Positions 41,164 to 49,099 of a stretch of DNA of 64,000 nucleotides are shown piece by piece (within the stretch, counting starts at the first letter, position 1; every line of letters begins with the position of its first letter). The stretch is from Pseudaminobacter sp040045035. GTDB taxonomy: Bacteria > Pseudomonadota > Alphaproteobacteria > Rhizobiales > Rhizobiaceae. The stretch lies in assembly GCF_040045035.1 (NCBI RefSeq), contig NZ_JBDZDS010000009.1, positions 1 to 64,000 on the forward strand, in the 5' to 3' direction. The notes beneath the pieces were generated by a model. That model was not told where the DNA came from. It saw only the letters and a program-made list of their open reading frames with translations, and made no database searches. The translations under genes were made by a program, and so were the position numbers.

Positions 41164-41439
41164 ATGACCGATCTGGTTAGACCGCGTGTCAAATATGTTA
41201 TTGGGCCTGACGGCAGCCCGCTTACGATTGCCGATCTTCCACCGTCTAACACCAGGCGCTGGGTCATTCGGCGCAAGGCCGAGGTCGTAGCCGCCGTCAG
41301 AGGCGGTCTGCTTAGCCTCGACGAGGCGTGCCAGCGCTACAAGCTGACCACCGAGGAATTCCTTTCCTGGCAGGCCTCCATCGACGAATATGGCCTTGCT
41401 GGCCTGCGCACCACGCGCATCCAGCAATATCGGCATTAG
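41164..41439 (+). CDS. sciP: SciP-like CtrA inhibitor (DUF1153)
   Basis: A 91-residue protein with the DUF1153/SciP core: VKYVIGPDGSPLTIADLPP, then a helix-turn-helix with RWVIRRKAEVVAAV and LSLDEACQRYKLTTEEFLSW. In Caulobacter SciP binds CtrA at its promoters and blocks transcription late in the cell cycle. Its location about 1.2 kb from ctrA supports the assignment. A rho-independent terminator follows at about 41500. Confidence 0.9.
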   Translation: MTDLVRPRVKYVIGPDGSPLTIADLPPSNTRRWVIRRKAEVVAAVRGGLLSLDEACQRYKLTTEEFLSWQASIDEYGLAGLRTTRIQQYRH

Positions 41440-41498
41440 GCTGACGCTTCCGGGTGGTCTTTGGCCTTCCGGGCGGCAAAAATGCGTGAAAAGACCGA

Positions 41499-41535
41499 TC
41501 CGGCCGGACCCCCACAGGGGCCGGCCGTTTTCGTT
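41499..41535 (+). terminator. rho-independent terminator after sciP
   Basis: CGGCCGGACCCCC, then ACA, then GGGGCCGGCCG and TTTT: a GC-rich stem of about ten pairs followed by a short T run, 60 nt after the sciP stop. Confidence 0.65.
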
Positions 41536-41828
41536 GAGCGACTAGAGACGCTCAAACCGTAAGCCGACGGACTGCCTCTTCGGCGCCGGGGGCTTCTACG
41601 CTTGGCTAAGCTGTCTTCTGTGGGGATTATGATCCGCCGTGATGGATAGGCGTGTCATCCAGCACGCCCCTTGGCCTTTTCCCGGCAATATATAGCAGCG
41701 GGCCGATACCGGCTCTTGGGCGCGGGCGGCCAGCTTTCATAGCGGCCACCAGGAGGCGGGTGCGGAAGGGTCCCGCGAAAAATCAGTGATGGCGATCCGG
41801 GGTTGGCGGGCGCCGGATCACTTCCTCG
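41536..41828. other. gene-free stretch between sciP and the fliJ-like gene
   Basis: No coding sequence. Several GC-rich inverted segments could fold, so an unrecognised small RNA is possible, but I see no match to a known family. Confidence 0.3.
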
Positions 41829-42206
41829 TCAGCCGATCATGGCACTACGGCCGACGACGGCCACATCACGGCTCTTGCCGTCGCGCGATTCCAGCAACTC
41901 CGCCTTGGAAAGCTCCGCTTCAGCTTCGCTGAGTAATGATTCGGCAGCGGCCTTCTGCTGCATCAAGTCGGACTGCGAATTCTTGAGATTGTCGCGACGT
42001 AGGCGTGCCGCTTTGGCAAAGGTCGGATAGGCGAAATGGTTGATATCGGTGATTCCGGCCTTCTTTTCTTCGGCGGCAATCTGAAGCTCGAGTTCGTTGG
42101 CCATCCGGTCGAACTCGGCGATCATCGTTTCGAGTTGCATCAGTTGACGGCGTTTCTCGTTCACCTGGAACTGCTTCAGCCTAACGAGGTTCTCACGTGA
42201 CTTCAT
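41829..42206 (-). CDS. FliJ-like coiled-coil protein
   Basis: A 125-residue, mostly helical, highly charged protein (SRENLVRLKQFQVNEKRRQLMQLETMIAEFDRMANELE... continuing as a coiled coil to about residue 105). Size, composition and position next to ctrA match the FliJ-family proteins of rhizobia, which act as chaperone/stalk components of flagellar export. The ATG at 42206 gives the MKSRENL start expected; upstream in-frame starts lie in the control region. It is divergent from ctrA over a shared 450-nt region. Confidence 0.65.
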   Translation of the reverse strand: MKSRENLVRLKQFQVNEKRRQLMQLETMIAEFDRMANELELQIAAEEKKAGITDINHFAYPTFAKAARLRRDNLKNSQSDLMQQKAAAESLLSEAEAELSKAELLESRDGKSRDVAVVGRSAMIG

Positions 42207-42428
42207 GATTCGATACTCCGGCGCACGCACACACTCCACTCAAGCCGCTTCTCTAGTCCCCGGCAGGCCCGACCGTCCGCGAAGGCTCCGGCTGGCCGGC
42301 GCCATAGGAAACAAAGTCCTAAACATTTTTCGCGTCGGTAACCATTCGTTTACGGGCATTGTTAATCATACGGGCCAGGACTTAAGGGGCGGTAAAAATT
42401 CGGCTTCGAAAGCTAATGAACTCGAGCG

Positions 42429-42571
42429 GAATCAAAAGAATCGCTTATTGCCGAGTGTTAAGGTGATGCGTTAGGAATCTGGATCGAGATTCATTATTAG
42501 ATTCAAGAGGGTGTATCCAAAGGTTAAAAAATCTGATATGGCTTACGAAGCGAAATTAGGTTTTGTTAACC
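42429..42571 (+). promoter_or_regulatory. ctrA control region: GANTC cluster and CtrA-box-like site
   Basis: Five GANTC sites, targets of the CcrM methylase, lie at 42429-42433, 42438-42442, 42475-42479, 42488-42492 and 42500-42504. A site resembling the CtrA box (ATTA-N7-TTAAC, 42555-42571) lies about 90 nt before the start codon, and TTAAG...TTAGG near 42457-42475 is a weaker one. This fits cell-cycle control of ctrA by methylation and autoregulation, as known in Caulobacter. Confidence 0.6.
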
Positions 42572-42659
42572 ATTCGATGGCAGCCTGTTGGCCAGGCAAT
42601 CACTGCCCCGGTTCCGGATGGTTGGGCGAAACGGTCTGGCGGCAGAAAAGGGGATTGAA

Positions 42660-43355
42660 ATGCGTGTTCTGCTGATTGAAGACGATAGTGCGACCGCACA
42701 GAGCATCGAGCTGATGCTGAAATCGGAGAGTTTCAACGTCTACACGACGGATCTCGGTGAAGAGGGCGTCGATCTCGGCAAACTCTACGACTACGATATC
42801 ATTCTCCTCGACCTGAACCTGCCCGACATGTCGGGTTATGAGGTGCTTCGCACGTTGCGCCTGTCGAAGGTCAAGACGCCGATCCTCATCCTGTCCGGCA
42901 TGGCCGGCATCGAGGACAAGGTGCGCGGCCTCGGCTTTGGTGCCGACGACTACATGACGAAGCCGTTCCACAAGGACGAGCTCGTCGCACGTATCCACGC
43001 CATCGTGCGGCGCTCGAAGGGGCATGCCCAGTCGGTCATCACCACTGGCGATCTCATCGTCAATCTCGACGCCAAGACCGTCGAGGTCGGCGGCCAGCGC
43101 GTGCATCTGACCGGCAAGGAATACCAGATGCTGGAGCTGCTCTCGCTGCGCAAGGGCACGACGCTGACCAAGGAAATGTTCCTGAACCACCTCTATGGCG
43201 GCATGGACGAGCCCGAGCTGAAGATCATCGACGTCTTCATCTGCAAGCTGCGCAAGAAGCTCGACACGGCTTCTGGCGGCCAGAACTACATCGAGACGGT
43301 CTGGGGCCGCGGCTACGTGCTGCGTGAGCCGGAAGAAATCCGCGAAAGCGCCTGA
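42660..43355 (+). CDS. ctrA: cell-cycle response regulator CtrA
   Basis: A 231-residue OmpR-type response regulator. The receiver has acidic residues E7-D8-D9 and the phospho-acceptor D51 (IILLDLNLPD), with the conserved Lys in YMTKPF. The winged-helix DNA-binding domain (GKEYQMLELLSLRKGTTLTKEMFLNHLYGG ... FICKLRKKLD) is almost identical to CtrA of other alphaproteobacteria. The ATG at 42660 gives the canonical MRVLLIEDD start. As a master regulator it would drive flagellar, division and DNA-methylation genes. Confidence 0.97.
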   Translation: MRVLLIEDDSATAQSIELMLKSESFNVYTTDLGEEGVDLGKLYDYDIILLDLNLPDMSGYEVLRTLRLSKVKTPILILSGMAGIEDKVRGLGFGADDYMTKPFHKDELVARIHAIVRRSKGHAQSVITTGDLIVNLDAKTVEVGGQRVHLTGKEYQMLELLSLRKGTTLTKEMFLNHLYGGMDEPELKIIDVFICKLRKKLDTASGGQNYIETVWGRGYVLREPEEIRESA

Positions 43356-43392
43356 CTACGGCGATCTTCGATCGAGAACTTTCCCCTCGCTA

Positions 43393-43420
43393 GGCCCGGC
43401 TTTGCCGGGTCTTTGCGTTT
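43393..43420 (+). terminator. rho-independent terminator after ctrA
   Basis: GCCCGGC TTT GCCGGGT followed by CTTTGCGTTTTT; a compact GC stem with a T-rich tail, 40 nt after ctrA and before the convergent receiver gene. Confidence 0.7.
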
Positions 43421-43440
43421 TTGGGCTGGGTGGCCGCCCG

Positions 43441-43815
43441 TCAGGCGGCTTCCAGGTTGCGGAAACGCTCCAGCAGCTGAGAGCGGTTGAAGGGTTTGAG
43501 CAGATAGTCCTGTGCGCCGGCGCGCTTGGCGCGCATGATGGCGCCCACGTCGACCTCGACAAGACAGATCGCGATCTTCGGCTTGACCGGACTCGGGATG
43601 GCGCGGATGCGCCGGATGACGTCGTCGCTCGCCATGTCGGGCAGGGCGCCGTCCACCACGATAATGTCGGGCATCTCTCCGCTGCACATTTCGAGTGCCT
43701 CGGAGCCGTTGGCAGCTTCGATCACCTGAAGGTCAGGACCGGCCAGAATTCGCCTGGCGACCTTCCGGACGACGCTCGAATCGTCAACGAACAGACAACG
43801 TTTCATGTGCCCCAT
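43441..43815 (-). CDS. single-domain response regulator
   Basis: A 124-residue protein consisting of a receiver domain only. Acidic pocket VDDSSVVRKV, phospho-acceptor Asp in IIVVDGALPD, switch residues and Lys in YLLKPFNRSQ are all present. The ATG at 43815 follows GGGGGA; a later in-frame ATG (MKRCLF) at 43806 is possible. Lying between ctrA and chpT it could feed into or draw from the ChpT phosphorelay, in the manner of CpdR or CheY-like proteins; this is inferred from position. It is not a clear CpdR orthologue. Confidence 0.8.
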   Translation of the reverse strand: MGHMKRCLFVDDSSVVRKVARRILAGPDLQVIEAANGSEALEMCSGEMPDIIVVDGALPDMASDDVIRRIRAIPSPVKPKIAICLVEVDVGAIMRAKRAGAQDYLLKPFNRSQLLERFRNLEAA

Positions 43816-43970
43816 GCTTTCCCCCAATCGAGCCGGAATCGCAGTGCGATGGCGGCAATGTAGAGCCCGCGTCGTAAAGAAGCGGGAAATCCGTTGGGTA
43901 AAATTTTCGTAAAATGGGACATTTGCGCCGGCGGCCCGGGCCTGAGGGGAACGCGCAGGTGCCTCGGCAC

Positions 43971-43997
43971 AAAAAAGCCCTCGTCGGGACGAGGGCT
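43971..43997 (-). terminator. rho-independent terminator after chpT
   Basis: On the minus strand AGCCCTCGTC CC GACGAGGGCT is followed directly by TTTTT: a perfect ten-pair stem with a T run, about 45 nt after the chpT stop. Confidence 0.8.
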
Positions 43998-44039
43998 CGT
44001 TTGGGATCGTCTGGTCGCTTCCGGCCTGCGTCGGGTGGC

Positions 44040-44669
44040 TTAGGCCGCGGTGAAGGTGATCTCTTCCGGGGTCGCGTGGATCGAGATCTCCATGCCGGCC
44101 TCGCGGGCCAAGAGCAGCGTGTAGTAGGGCTGGATGGAATGCGCATCGACCGCCTCTTCCGGCTGGTGGCCGGAGTGGAGTTCAAGGAACTTGGGCGGCA
44201 CGCGCAGCATGGGGCCACTGGCTGCAATGGCGAACTTCGGCTCGGTCTCCACGTCGTCCAGCTTCACATCGATCTTGCCGCCGCGAGGGATTGCGGCATT
44301 GGCCACCAGAATCATGTTGAGCAGCAGCTTGACCTTGTTCTTGGGCAGGAGTGCGCGGCGCCCGGTCCAGGCGAGCTCCGGCTTTTCATTCTTGAGGAAA
44401 GCGGTGGCCACCGTCTCTGCATCGCCGGTATCGATCAGCATGCCGGCCGAGCCAGCGGCGCCGAAGGCGATGCGGGCAAACTGCAGCCGCGCCGAGGCGT
44501 TGCGGGCGCTGGTGCGGATAAGGTTCATGGCGTCTTCGTCGGCCCCGCCTTCGTCCAGAAGTTCCAGCCCGTTGTTGATCGCGCCAACCGGTGAGATGAT
44601 GTCGTGGCACACCCGGCTGCACAGCAGCGCTGCGAGATCGGGCGCGGACAGGGCGAAAATGTCAGCCAT
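44040..44669 (-). CDS. chpT: histidine phosphotransferase ChpT
   Basis: A 209-residue protein. The dimerisation helix bears the phosphorylatable His in SRVCHDIISPVGAINNGLELL (about residue 20), followed by a degenerate ATPase-like domain (LLNMILVANAAIPRGG ...). This is the layout of ChpT, which passes phosphate from CckA to CtrA and CpdR. The ATG at 44669 gives the MADIFALSAPDLAALL start. The ctrA neighbour supports the identity. Confidence 0.92.
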   Translation of the reverse strand: MADIFALSAPDLAALLCSRVCHDIISPVGAINNGLELLDEGGADEDAMNLIRTSARNASARLQFARIAFGAAGSAGMLIDTGDAETVATAFLKNEKPELAWTGRRALLPKNKVKLLLNMILVANAAIPRGGKIDVKLDDVETEPKFAIAASGPMLRVPPKFLELHSGHQPEEAVDAHSIQPYYTLLLAREAGMEISIHATPEEITFTAA

Positions 44670-44990
44670 GGAAAGGGTCCCCAAAAAATAAACAAACTCG
44701 GCACCGGTCGACTTACCGCGCCAGCCCGAGCGAATCATCTCAAACTGCATGATACAGCCTGCGTGTAGACGGGGGGAGTTCCCGCTCGCCGACCGAGAGC
44801 GTTCATTAGCCCCAGCCAGAGGACGGAGGATGCCGCGTTTGCCTTCGTTCCACCTTCTTCATGGGCGAGCTTAATGGTTGAAAAAGGATTACGGCATAAT
44901 TTGCGAGATTAGCGATCCTGGAAGCGGCCGTCTAAGAGCCGCGCTGGCAGAGGCGTCGGCGAGTGTGCTCGCGGACGGAGATTTAGAAGT
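44670..44990. other. intergenic region between chpT and eipA
   Basis: No gene. It must hold divergent promoters. A TTAATGG...GGATTA stretch near 44871-44894 could be a weak CtrA-type site, which I cannot confirm. Confidence 0.3.
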
Positions 44991-45572
44991 ATGAAATTCA
45001 GAATTTACGACCGGATCTGGTTCCGGTTGATCGCAATGATGATCGCATTGTCGAGCATCCTCGCTTTCTCATCATCGGCGTCTCGGGCGCAGGAATATTC
45101 GGCGCAGGAGATCGTCGATTCGGGCCATCGCTTCTTCGGAGCCACCTCCGGCGGCTTAGCCTCGGCGATCGAGAAGATCTTCTCCTCCTACGGCCTGCCG
45201 AACGGTTACATCCTGGGCGAGGAGGGCTCTGGCGCCCTCATCGGCGGCCTGACCTATGGTGAGGGTACGCTCTACACCAAGAATGCCGGCGACCACAAAG
45301 TGTACTGGCAAGGCCCCTCGCTGGGCTGGGACTTCGGCGGCCAAGGCTCGCGGTCGATGATGCTCGTCTACAATCTGGACGACGTGTCGAACCTCTATGA
45401 TCGCTTCGGCGGCGTTTCCGGCTCGGCCTATGTCATTGCCGGCGTCGGCTTCAACGTGCTCCGCAACGGCAACATGCTGCTTGTGCCGGTGCGAACCGGC
45501 GTAGGCGCGCGGCTGGGGGTTAATCTCGGTTACCTCAAGCTTACACAGCAGGCGACCTGGAATCCGTTCTGA
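44991..45572 (+). CDS. eipA: EipA-like envelope protein (DUF1134)
   Basis: A 193-residue periplasmic protein with a signal peptide (hydrophobic core to SRAQEYSA, about residue 34). It has the DUF1134 sequence: GHRFFGATSGGLASAIEKIF, YILGEEGSGALIGGLTYGEG and GPSLGWDFGGQGSRSMMLVYNL. EipA is required for envelope integrity in Brucella and Caulobacter. The position beside chpT is consistent with links between cell-cycle and envelope control. Confidence 0.88.
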   Translation: MKFRIYDRIWFRLIAMMIALSSILAFSSSASRAQEYSAQEIVDSGHRFFGATSGGLASAIEKIFSSYGLPNGYILGEEGSGALIGGLTYGEGTLYTKNAGDHKVYWQGPSLGWDFGGQGSRSMMLVYNLDDVSNLYDRFGGVSGSAYVIAGVGFNVLRNGNMLLVPVRTGVGARLGVNLGYLKLTQQATWNPF

Positions 45573-45703
45573 CAGTGTCAGCCGGGCCGCCTTGAGGGCG
45601 GTCTGGCGGAACGGCGTCCCGCGTTGCGCGTTGCTCCTGCCGCAGGCCTGTGGCAGAAGCGGCGGAAGTCGGGCCCGTCGGCGCTCGTAACGGATAGTGA
45701 AAC

Positions 45704-46846
45704 GTGATTCAGTCGATCCTGTTCTTTATCCTCGGCTTCCTTTGTGCGGGCTTCATCGCGATGCTGATCGCGCCGGTTGCCCTGCGGCGCGCGGCCAGGC
45801 TGACCCGACGGCGCATCGAGGCTTCCATGCCGCTGACGCCGGCCGAGATACAGGCCGACAAGGATCACATCCGCGCCGAAGCGGCGATGTCGATCAGGCG
45901 GCTGGAGATGAGCGTGTCATCCCTGCGTGAAAAGGCGCTGACGCAGCTTGTCGAGATCAGCCGCGGCCTTGAGGACATCAAGGCGCTCAACGCTGCGGGC
46001 GACGAGAAAGCCAAGATGATCGCGGCGCTGGAAGCCCAGATCGGCACGGTGCAGGCCGATTTCGCACGACAGCAGGAAGAAATGCAGCGCCTTTCCGCCA
46101 GCCTGGCTGAAGCCGAAAAGGCGGAAAACACGAATGCCGAGGCGCTTGCGCAGCTCGGCGCCATGTATGACGAGGCGAGCTTCACCGCCAGCACCCGCCA
46201 GATAGAACTGGTGGCGCGCGAGGGCGAGATCGAAAGGCTCACCGGCACCGTGCAGCAACTCCGCGCACAACGGAAGGACGCCGAAGCGCGCGCGCGGGCT
46301 CAGGCACTCGAAACCAGGACCGCGCGCGACGAGATGAAGACGGAACGGAAGCGGGCAAACGATTTGGACAAGAAGGTCACACAGCTTACCGCCAGGCTCG
46401 CCGATCGCGAAGACAGGCTGAAGCGCCCCGAAAAAGGACGGGGGCCACGGTTTGAAGACACCGCGGTAGGCGCCGCCGCCTCAGTGGCGGGGGCGGCGGA
46501 AGCAGGGATCGAGCAGTCGCTGGCAGAGCTCTCGGCCGATCGCGAGAGGCTGGAGGAGCGCCTGGCGGCGCTGGCTCGCGAAAACAAGCGGCTGAAGGCG
46601 AAGGAACAGGCCGCCGGATTCTCGGGCGGTGGCGACGGGGCCGAAAACGACGGAGCGCTGCTTCGCGAGCAGATGAACGAACTTGCCGCGCAGGTCATCA
46701 GCCTGACCGCGGCGCTGGAAGGACCGGACTCGCCGATCATCAAGGCCCTGGAGACAGCCGGTCCGCGCGAAATCGATGGCGCGGCAAGGCCGGTCAGCCT
46801 GGCGGACCGTGTGCGCGCGCTGCGGAAGGCCGCGTCACCCGACTGA
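45704..46846 (+). CDS. membrane-anchored long coiled-coil protein
   Basis: A 380-residue protein that starts with GTG. One N-terminal membrane segment (SILFFILGFLCAGFIAMLIAPVAL) is followed by almost continuous heptad-rich helix (about 50-340), with repeats such as RQQEEMQRLSASLAEAEKAE and LSADRERLEERLAALAREN. It probably projects into the cytoplasm as a rod or scaffold. I know of no assigned function; similar proteins occur in other Rhizobiales. Its end overlaps the convergent methyltransferase gene by twelve bases. Confidence 0.7.
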   Translation: MIQSILFFILGFLCAGFIAMLIAPVALRRAARLTRRRIEASMPLTPAEIQADKDHIRAEAAMSIRRLEMSVSSLREKALTQLVEISRGLEDIKALNAAGDEKAKMIAALEAQIGTVQADFARQQEEMQRLSASLAEAEKAENTNAEALAQLGAMYDEASFTASTRQIELVAREGEIERLTGTVQQLRAQRKDAEARARAQALETRTARDEMKTERKRANDLDKKVTQLTARLADREDRLKRPEKGRGPRFEDTAVGAAASVAGAAEAGIEQSLAELSADRERLEERLAALARENKRLKAKEQAAGFSGGGDGAENDGALLREQMNELAAQVISLTAALEGPDSPIIKALETAGPREIDGAARPVSLADRVRALRKAASPD

Positions 46847-47644
46847 AGGCACTCTGTCGGCGAAGTGATGGAGGGTGATCGCTGACGCTGCGGCGACGTT
46901 GAGGCTGTCAAAACCCCTCGCCATGCCAATCCGTACCGTTTTCAGGCGATCGAGCAGGGGAGCGGGCAAACCATCGCCTTCCGTGCCGAAATAAAGCGCC
47001 AGCCTGTCCGGCCGGGCCACGTCTCGACAATCCGAGGTTCCTTGCGGCGACAGGGCGATCTGCTCGAAACCGTGGGCGGCGAGCGTTTCCAGCAGTGTGA
47101 CCTGGTTTGCCGCGGCGAAGGGAACTTTCAGTGCGGCTCCCACCGAAACGCGAATGGCCTTGCGATAGAGCGGGTCGCAGCAGGTTTCGTCCAGCAGGAC
47201 GGCATCGGCGCCGAAGGCAGCCGCGTTGCGAAAGATCGCGCCCATATTGTCATGGTTGGCAATCCCCACCAGCACCACCACCAAGGCGCGCTGGGGCAGG
47301 GGAGCTAGCACCGCCTCGACCGTCTCGGGCGACCGCTTGCGGCCGATCGCCAGCACGCCGCGATGCATGTGGAAGCCTGCGATCCGGTCGAGCACTTCGC
47401 CGGAGGCGACGTAGATGGGCAGGTCGGCGGGGGCAAGTCGCAAGGTATCGGCCATGCCTGCCACCCGGTTTTCCAGCAACAGAACCGATTCGGCCTCGAA
47501 GCGGCGGGCCGAAAACAGCACGTTGAGCACAACCTTGCCCTCGGCGACGAAGCGGCCCTGCCGCCCGGCGAGGTCGCGTTCGCGGATGTCCATATAGGCG
47601 GCGACGCGTGGGTCGGCCGGGTCGTCTATGCGTATAGGTTGCAT
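46835..47644 (-). CDS. TrmH/SpoU-family RNA 2'-O-methyltransferase
   Basis: A 269-residue SPOUT enzyme. The N-terminal substrate-binding part (GRFVAEGKVVLNVLFS) is followed by the SpoU knot motifs: VVLVGIANHDNMGAIFRNAAAFGADAVLL, LYFGTEGDGL and the C-terminal GFDSLNVAAASAI. Such enzymes methylate ribose in rRNA or tRNA with S-adenosylmethionine. The target nucleotide is not evident. Confidence 0.85.
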   Translation of the reverse strand: MQPIRIDDPADPRVAAYMDIRERDLAGRQGRFVAEGKVVLNVLFSARRFEAESVLLLENRVAGMADTLRLAPADLPIYVASGEVLDRIAGFHMHRGVLAIGRKRSPETVEAVLAPLPQRALVVVLVGIANHDNMGAIFRNAAAFGADAVLLDETCCDPLYRKAIRVSVGAALKVPFAAANQVTLLETLAAHGFEQIALSPQGTSDCRDVARPDRLALYFGTEGDGLPAPLLDRLKTVRIGMARGFDSLNVAAASAITLHHFADRVPSVG

Positions 47645-47792
47645 TGCTGGAGGCCCCGGCGGTCGGTGGATGGATGGGCGCCGTTAAAGGCCGGACCGGT
47701 CACCAGGTCAAGCCTTGCCGCACAACGCGGTCGCTGCCAGGGGGCGTCTATCCCAATCCGGTCACCGCATGACCGGAGGAATGTGAACGCCT

Positions 47793-48122
47793 CTACCCTG
47801 GAACCAACTGGCACTCTTCACTTGGGGCTTCGGCGAAGATGCCGCTCAGCGTCCCGACCAGCCGGCGAACCGCTTCGGAATTGCAGGAATAGTAGATCAT
47901 CTGCCGGTCGCGGCGGGTTTCGACCAGGTCGATGCTGCGCAGTTTCGCCAGATGCTGCGACAACGCCGACTGGCTGAGTTCGACCTTTTCGGCGATGGCA
48001 CCTACCGACATCTCGCCTTCAAGCAGCAGATGGCTGATGATGACCAGACGCTTTTCATTTCCCAACAAAGCCAGCATCGTCGCTGCCGCGCCGGCATTTT
48101 CAATAAGTAGCCTAGAAACCAT
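47793..48122 (-). CDS. ArsR-family transcriptional regulator
   Basis: A 109-residue winged-helix protein: GNEKRLVIISHLLLEGEMSVGAIAEKVELSQSALSQHLAKLRSIDLVETRRDRQMIYYSC. The metal-binding ELCVCD motif of ArsR/SmtB is absent; two cysteines (YYSCNS and EECQLV) remain, so a redox/persulfide sensor or a NolR-like regulator is possible. The ATG at 48122 follows AGGGGACCG. No obvious target operon is adjacent. Confidence 0.8.
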   Translation of the reverse strand: MVSRLLIENAGAAATMLALLGNEKRLVIISHLLLEGEMSVGAIAEKVELSQSALSQHLAKLRSIDLVETRRDRQMIYYSCNSEAVRRLVGTLSGIFAEAPSEECQLVPG

Positions 48123-48281
48123 CGGTCCCCTGCAAACGCTCCCTCTCAACGTTACGGGGGCTATAACGTCGTCCAGTTCCAATTACTTGCTGCGTGGGGC
48201 GCGTAATGCATCGCCCCAAGCGGCCTAAAACAGTCCCACCAATCGCTCCGGTGTCTGCACCGAACTGGAGAGAAAATCAAA

Positions 48282-49061
48282 TCACGCCTGAGGTCGTTGT
48301 GTGTCCCGTCCGACCTTGGCCATGTCGACCAGCATCTTTCTCAATTCTCCCGCATCCGTCAACTTGTGCGGGAAAAATATCCGCCTGATTGTGTCACCCG
48401 AGGCAATGTCCATCCCCTCCGGGTCGAGCCCGGTCAGCGTCCAGCCGTTGCCGGTGGCCCCGGCGAAGTGGCGAGCATAGGCGTCGATAGCGTCGCGATG
48501 GTCGGCGTTCATGTGGTCAAGCGCCGACTGCTCGCTGTCGGCGAGCGCTGCAAGCGCCGGGCTTTCGGTGATCAGGTCGGCTCGGGTGAGGTTGTAGGCG
48601 CGCCCGAAGCCACCGTTCAGGCTGGCGCCCTGCACCTCCAGCCTGAAGAACGAGAAATCGCCCAGGCCGACATAGAGCTGCGCCTTCGGGTTGCGGTTCA
48701 GGTAGCGGCGCTGCGCACGCTCGTGCTCGGGCGTGCCACGTTCCAGTCTTACCGCGCGACAAGAGAGCGAAATGCGCGGATGCGCCAGCGGATCGCCCTT
48801 GCCGGCCTCACCGAGCAACAGCGAGCAGCGCGGATCGACAAGCAGCGCCGGGGTGTGGGCGGCAAGCCCGGAAATGAGAATCAGCGGCGTGCCGTCCATA
48901 TCGTTGGCGGTACCGACCCGGCTTGCCAGCGGAGCACCGGTCTGCGGGTCCAGCACCGCGATGGCGCCATGGCGCGCGGTGCGCAGCAGCGTCTTGCCGA
49001 GCGTGATCGCCTCCGGGGTGGTTTCCAGGACGCCGTCCTTCTTCTTCTCGACGCTTACCAT
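48282..49061 (-). CDS. HugZ-like heme-utilisation / pyridoxamine-phosphate-oxidase-fold protein
   Basis: A 259-residue protein with an N-terminal split-barrel flavin/heme-binding domain (LLRTARHGAIAVLDPQTGAPLASRVG, HPRISLSCRAVRLE) and a C-terminal DUF2470 domain (SALDHMNADHRDAIDAYARHF). This is the arrangement in HugZ-type heme-degrading or heme-handling proteins. No heme-uptake genes flank it, so the role is tentative. Confidence 0.75.
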   Translation of the reverse strand: MVSVEKKKDGVLETTPEAITLGKTLLRTARHGAIAVLDPQTGAPLASRVGTANDMDGTPLILISGLAAHTPALLVDPRCSLLLGEAGKGDPLAHPRISLSCRAVRLERGTPEHERAQRRYLNRNPKAQLYVGLGDFSFFRLEVQGASLNGGFGRAYNLTRADLITESPALAALADSEQSALDHMNADHRDAIDAYARHFAGATGNGWTLTGLDPEGMDIASGDTIRRIFFPHKLTDAGELRKMLVDMAKVGRDTQRPQA

Positions 49062-49099
49062 GAGCTTGCCCTCATTAAATTATGACAAATATTGTCCAC

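Noticed and set aside
41540..41828. A structured small RNA between sciP and the fliJ-like gene
   Set aside because: The region is GC-rich and foldable, but I see no conserved motif of a known RNA and no promoter-terminator pair.
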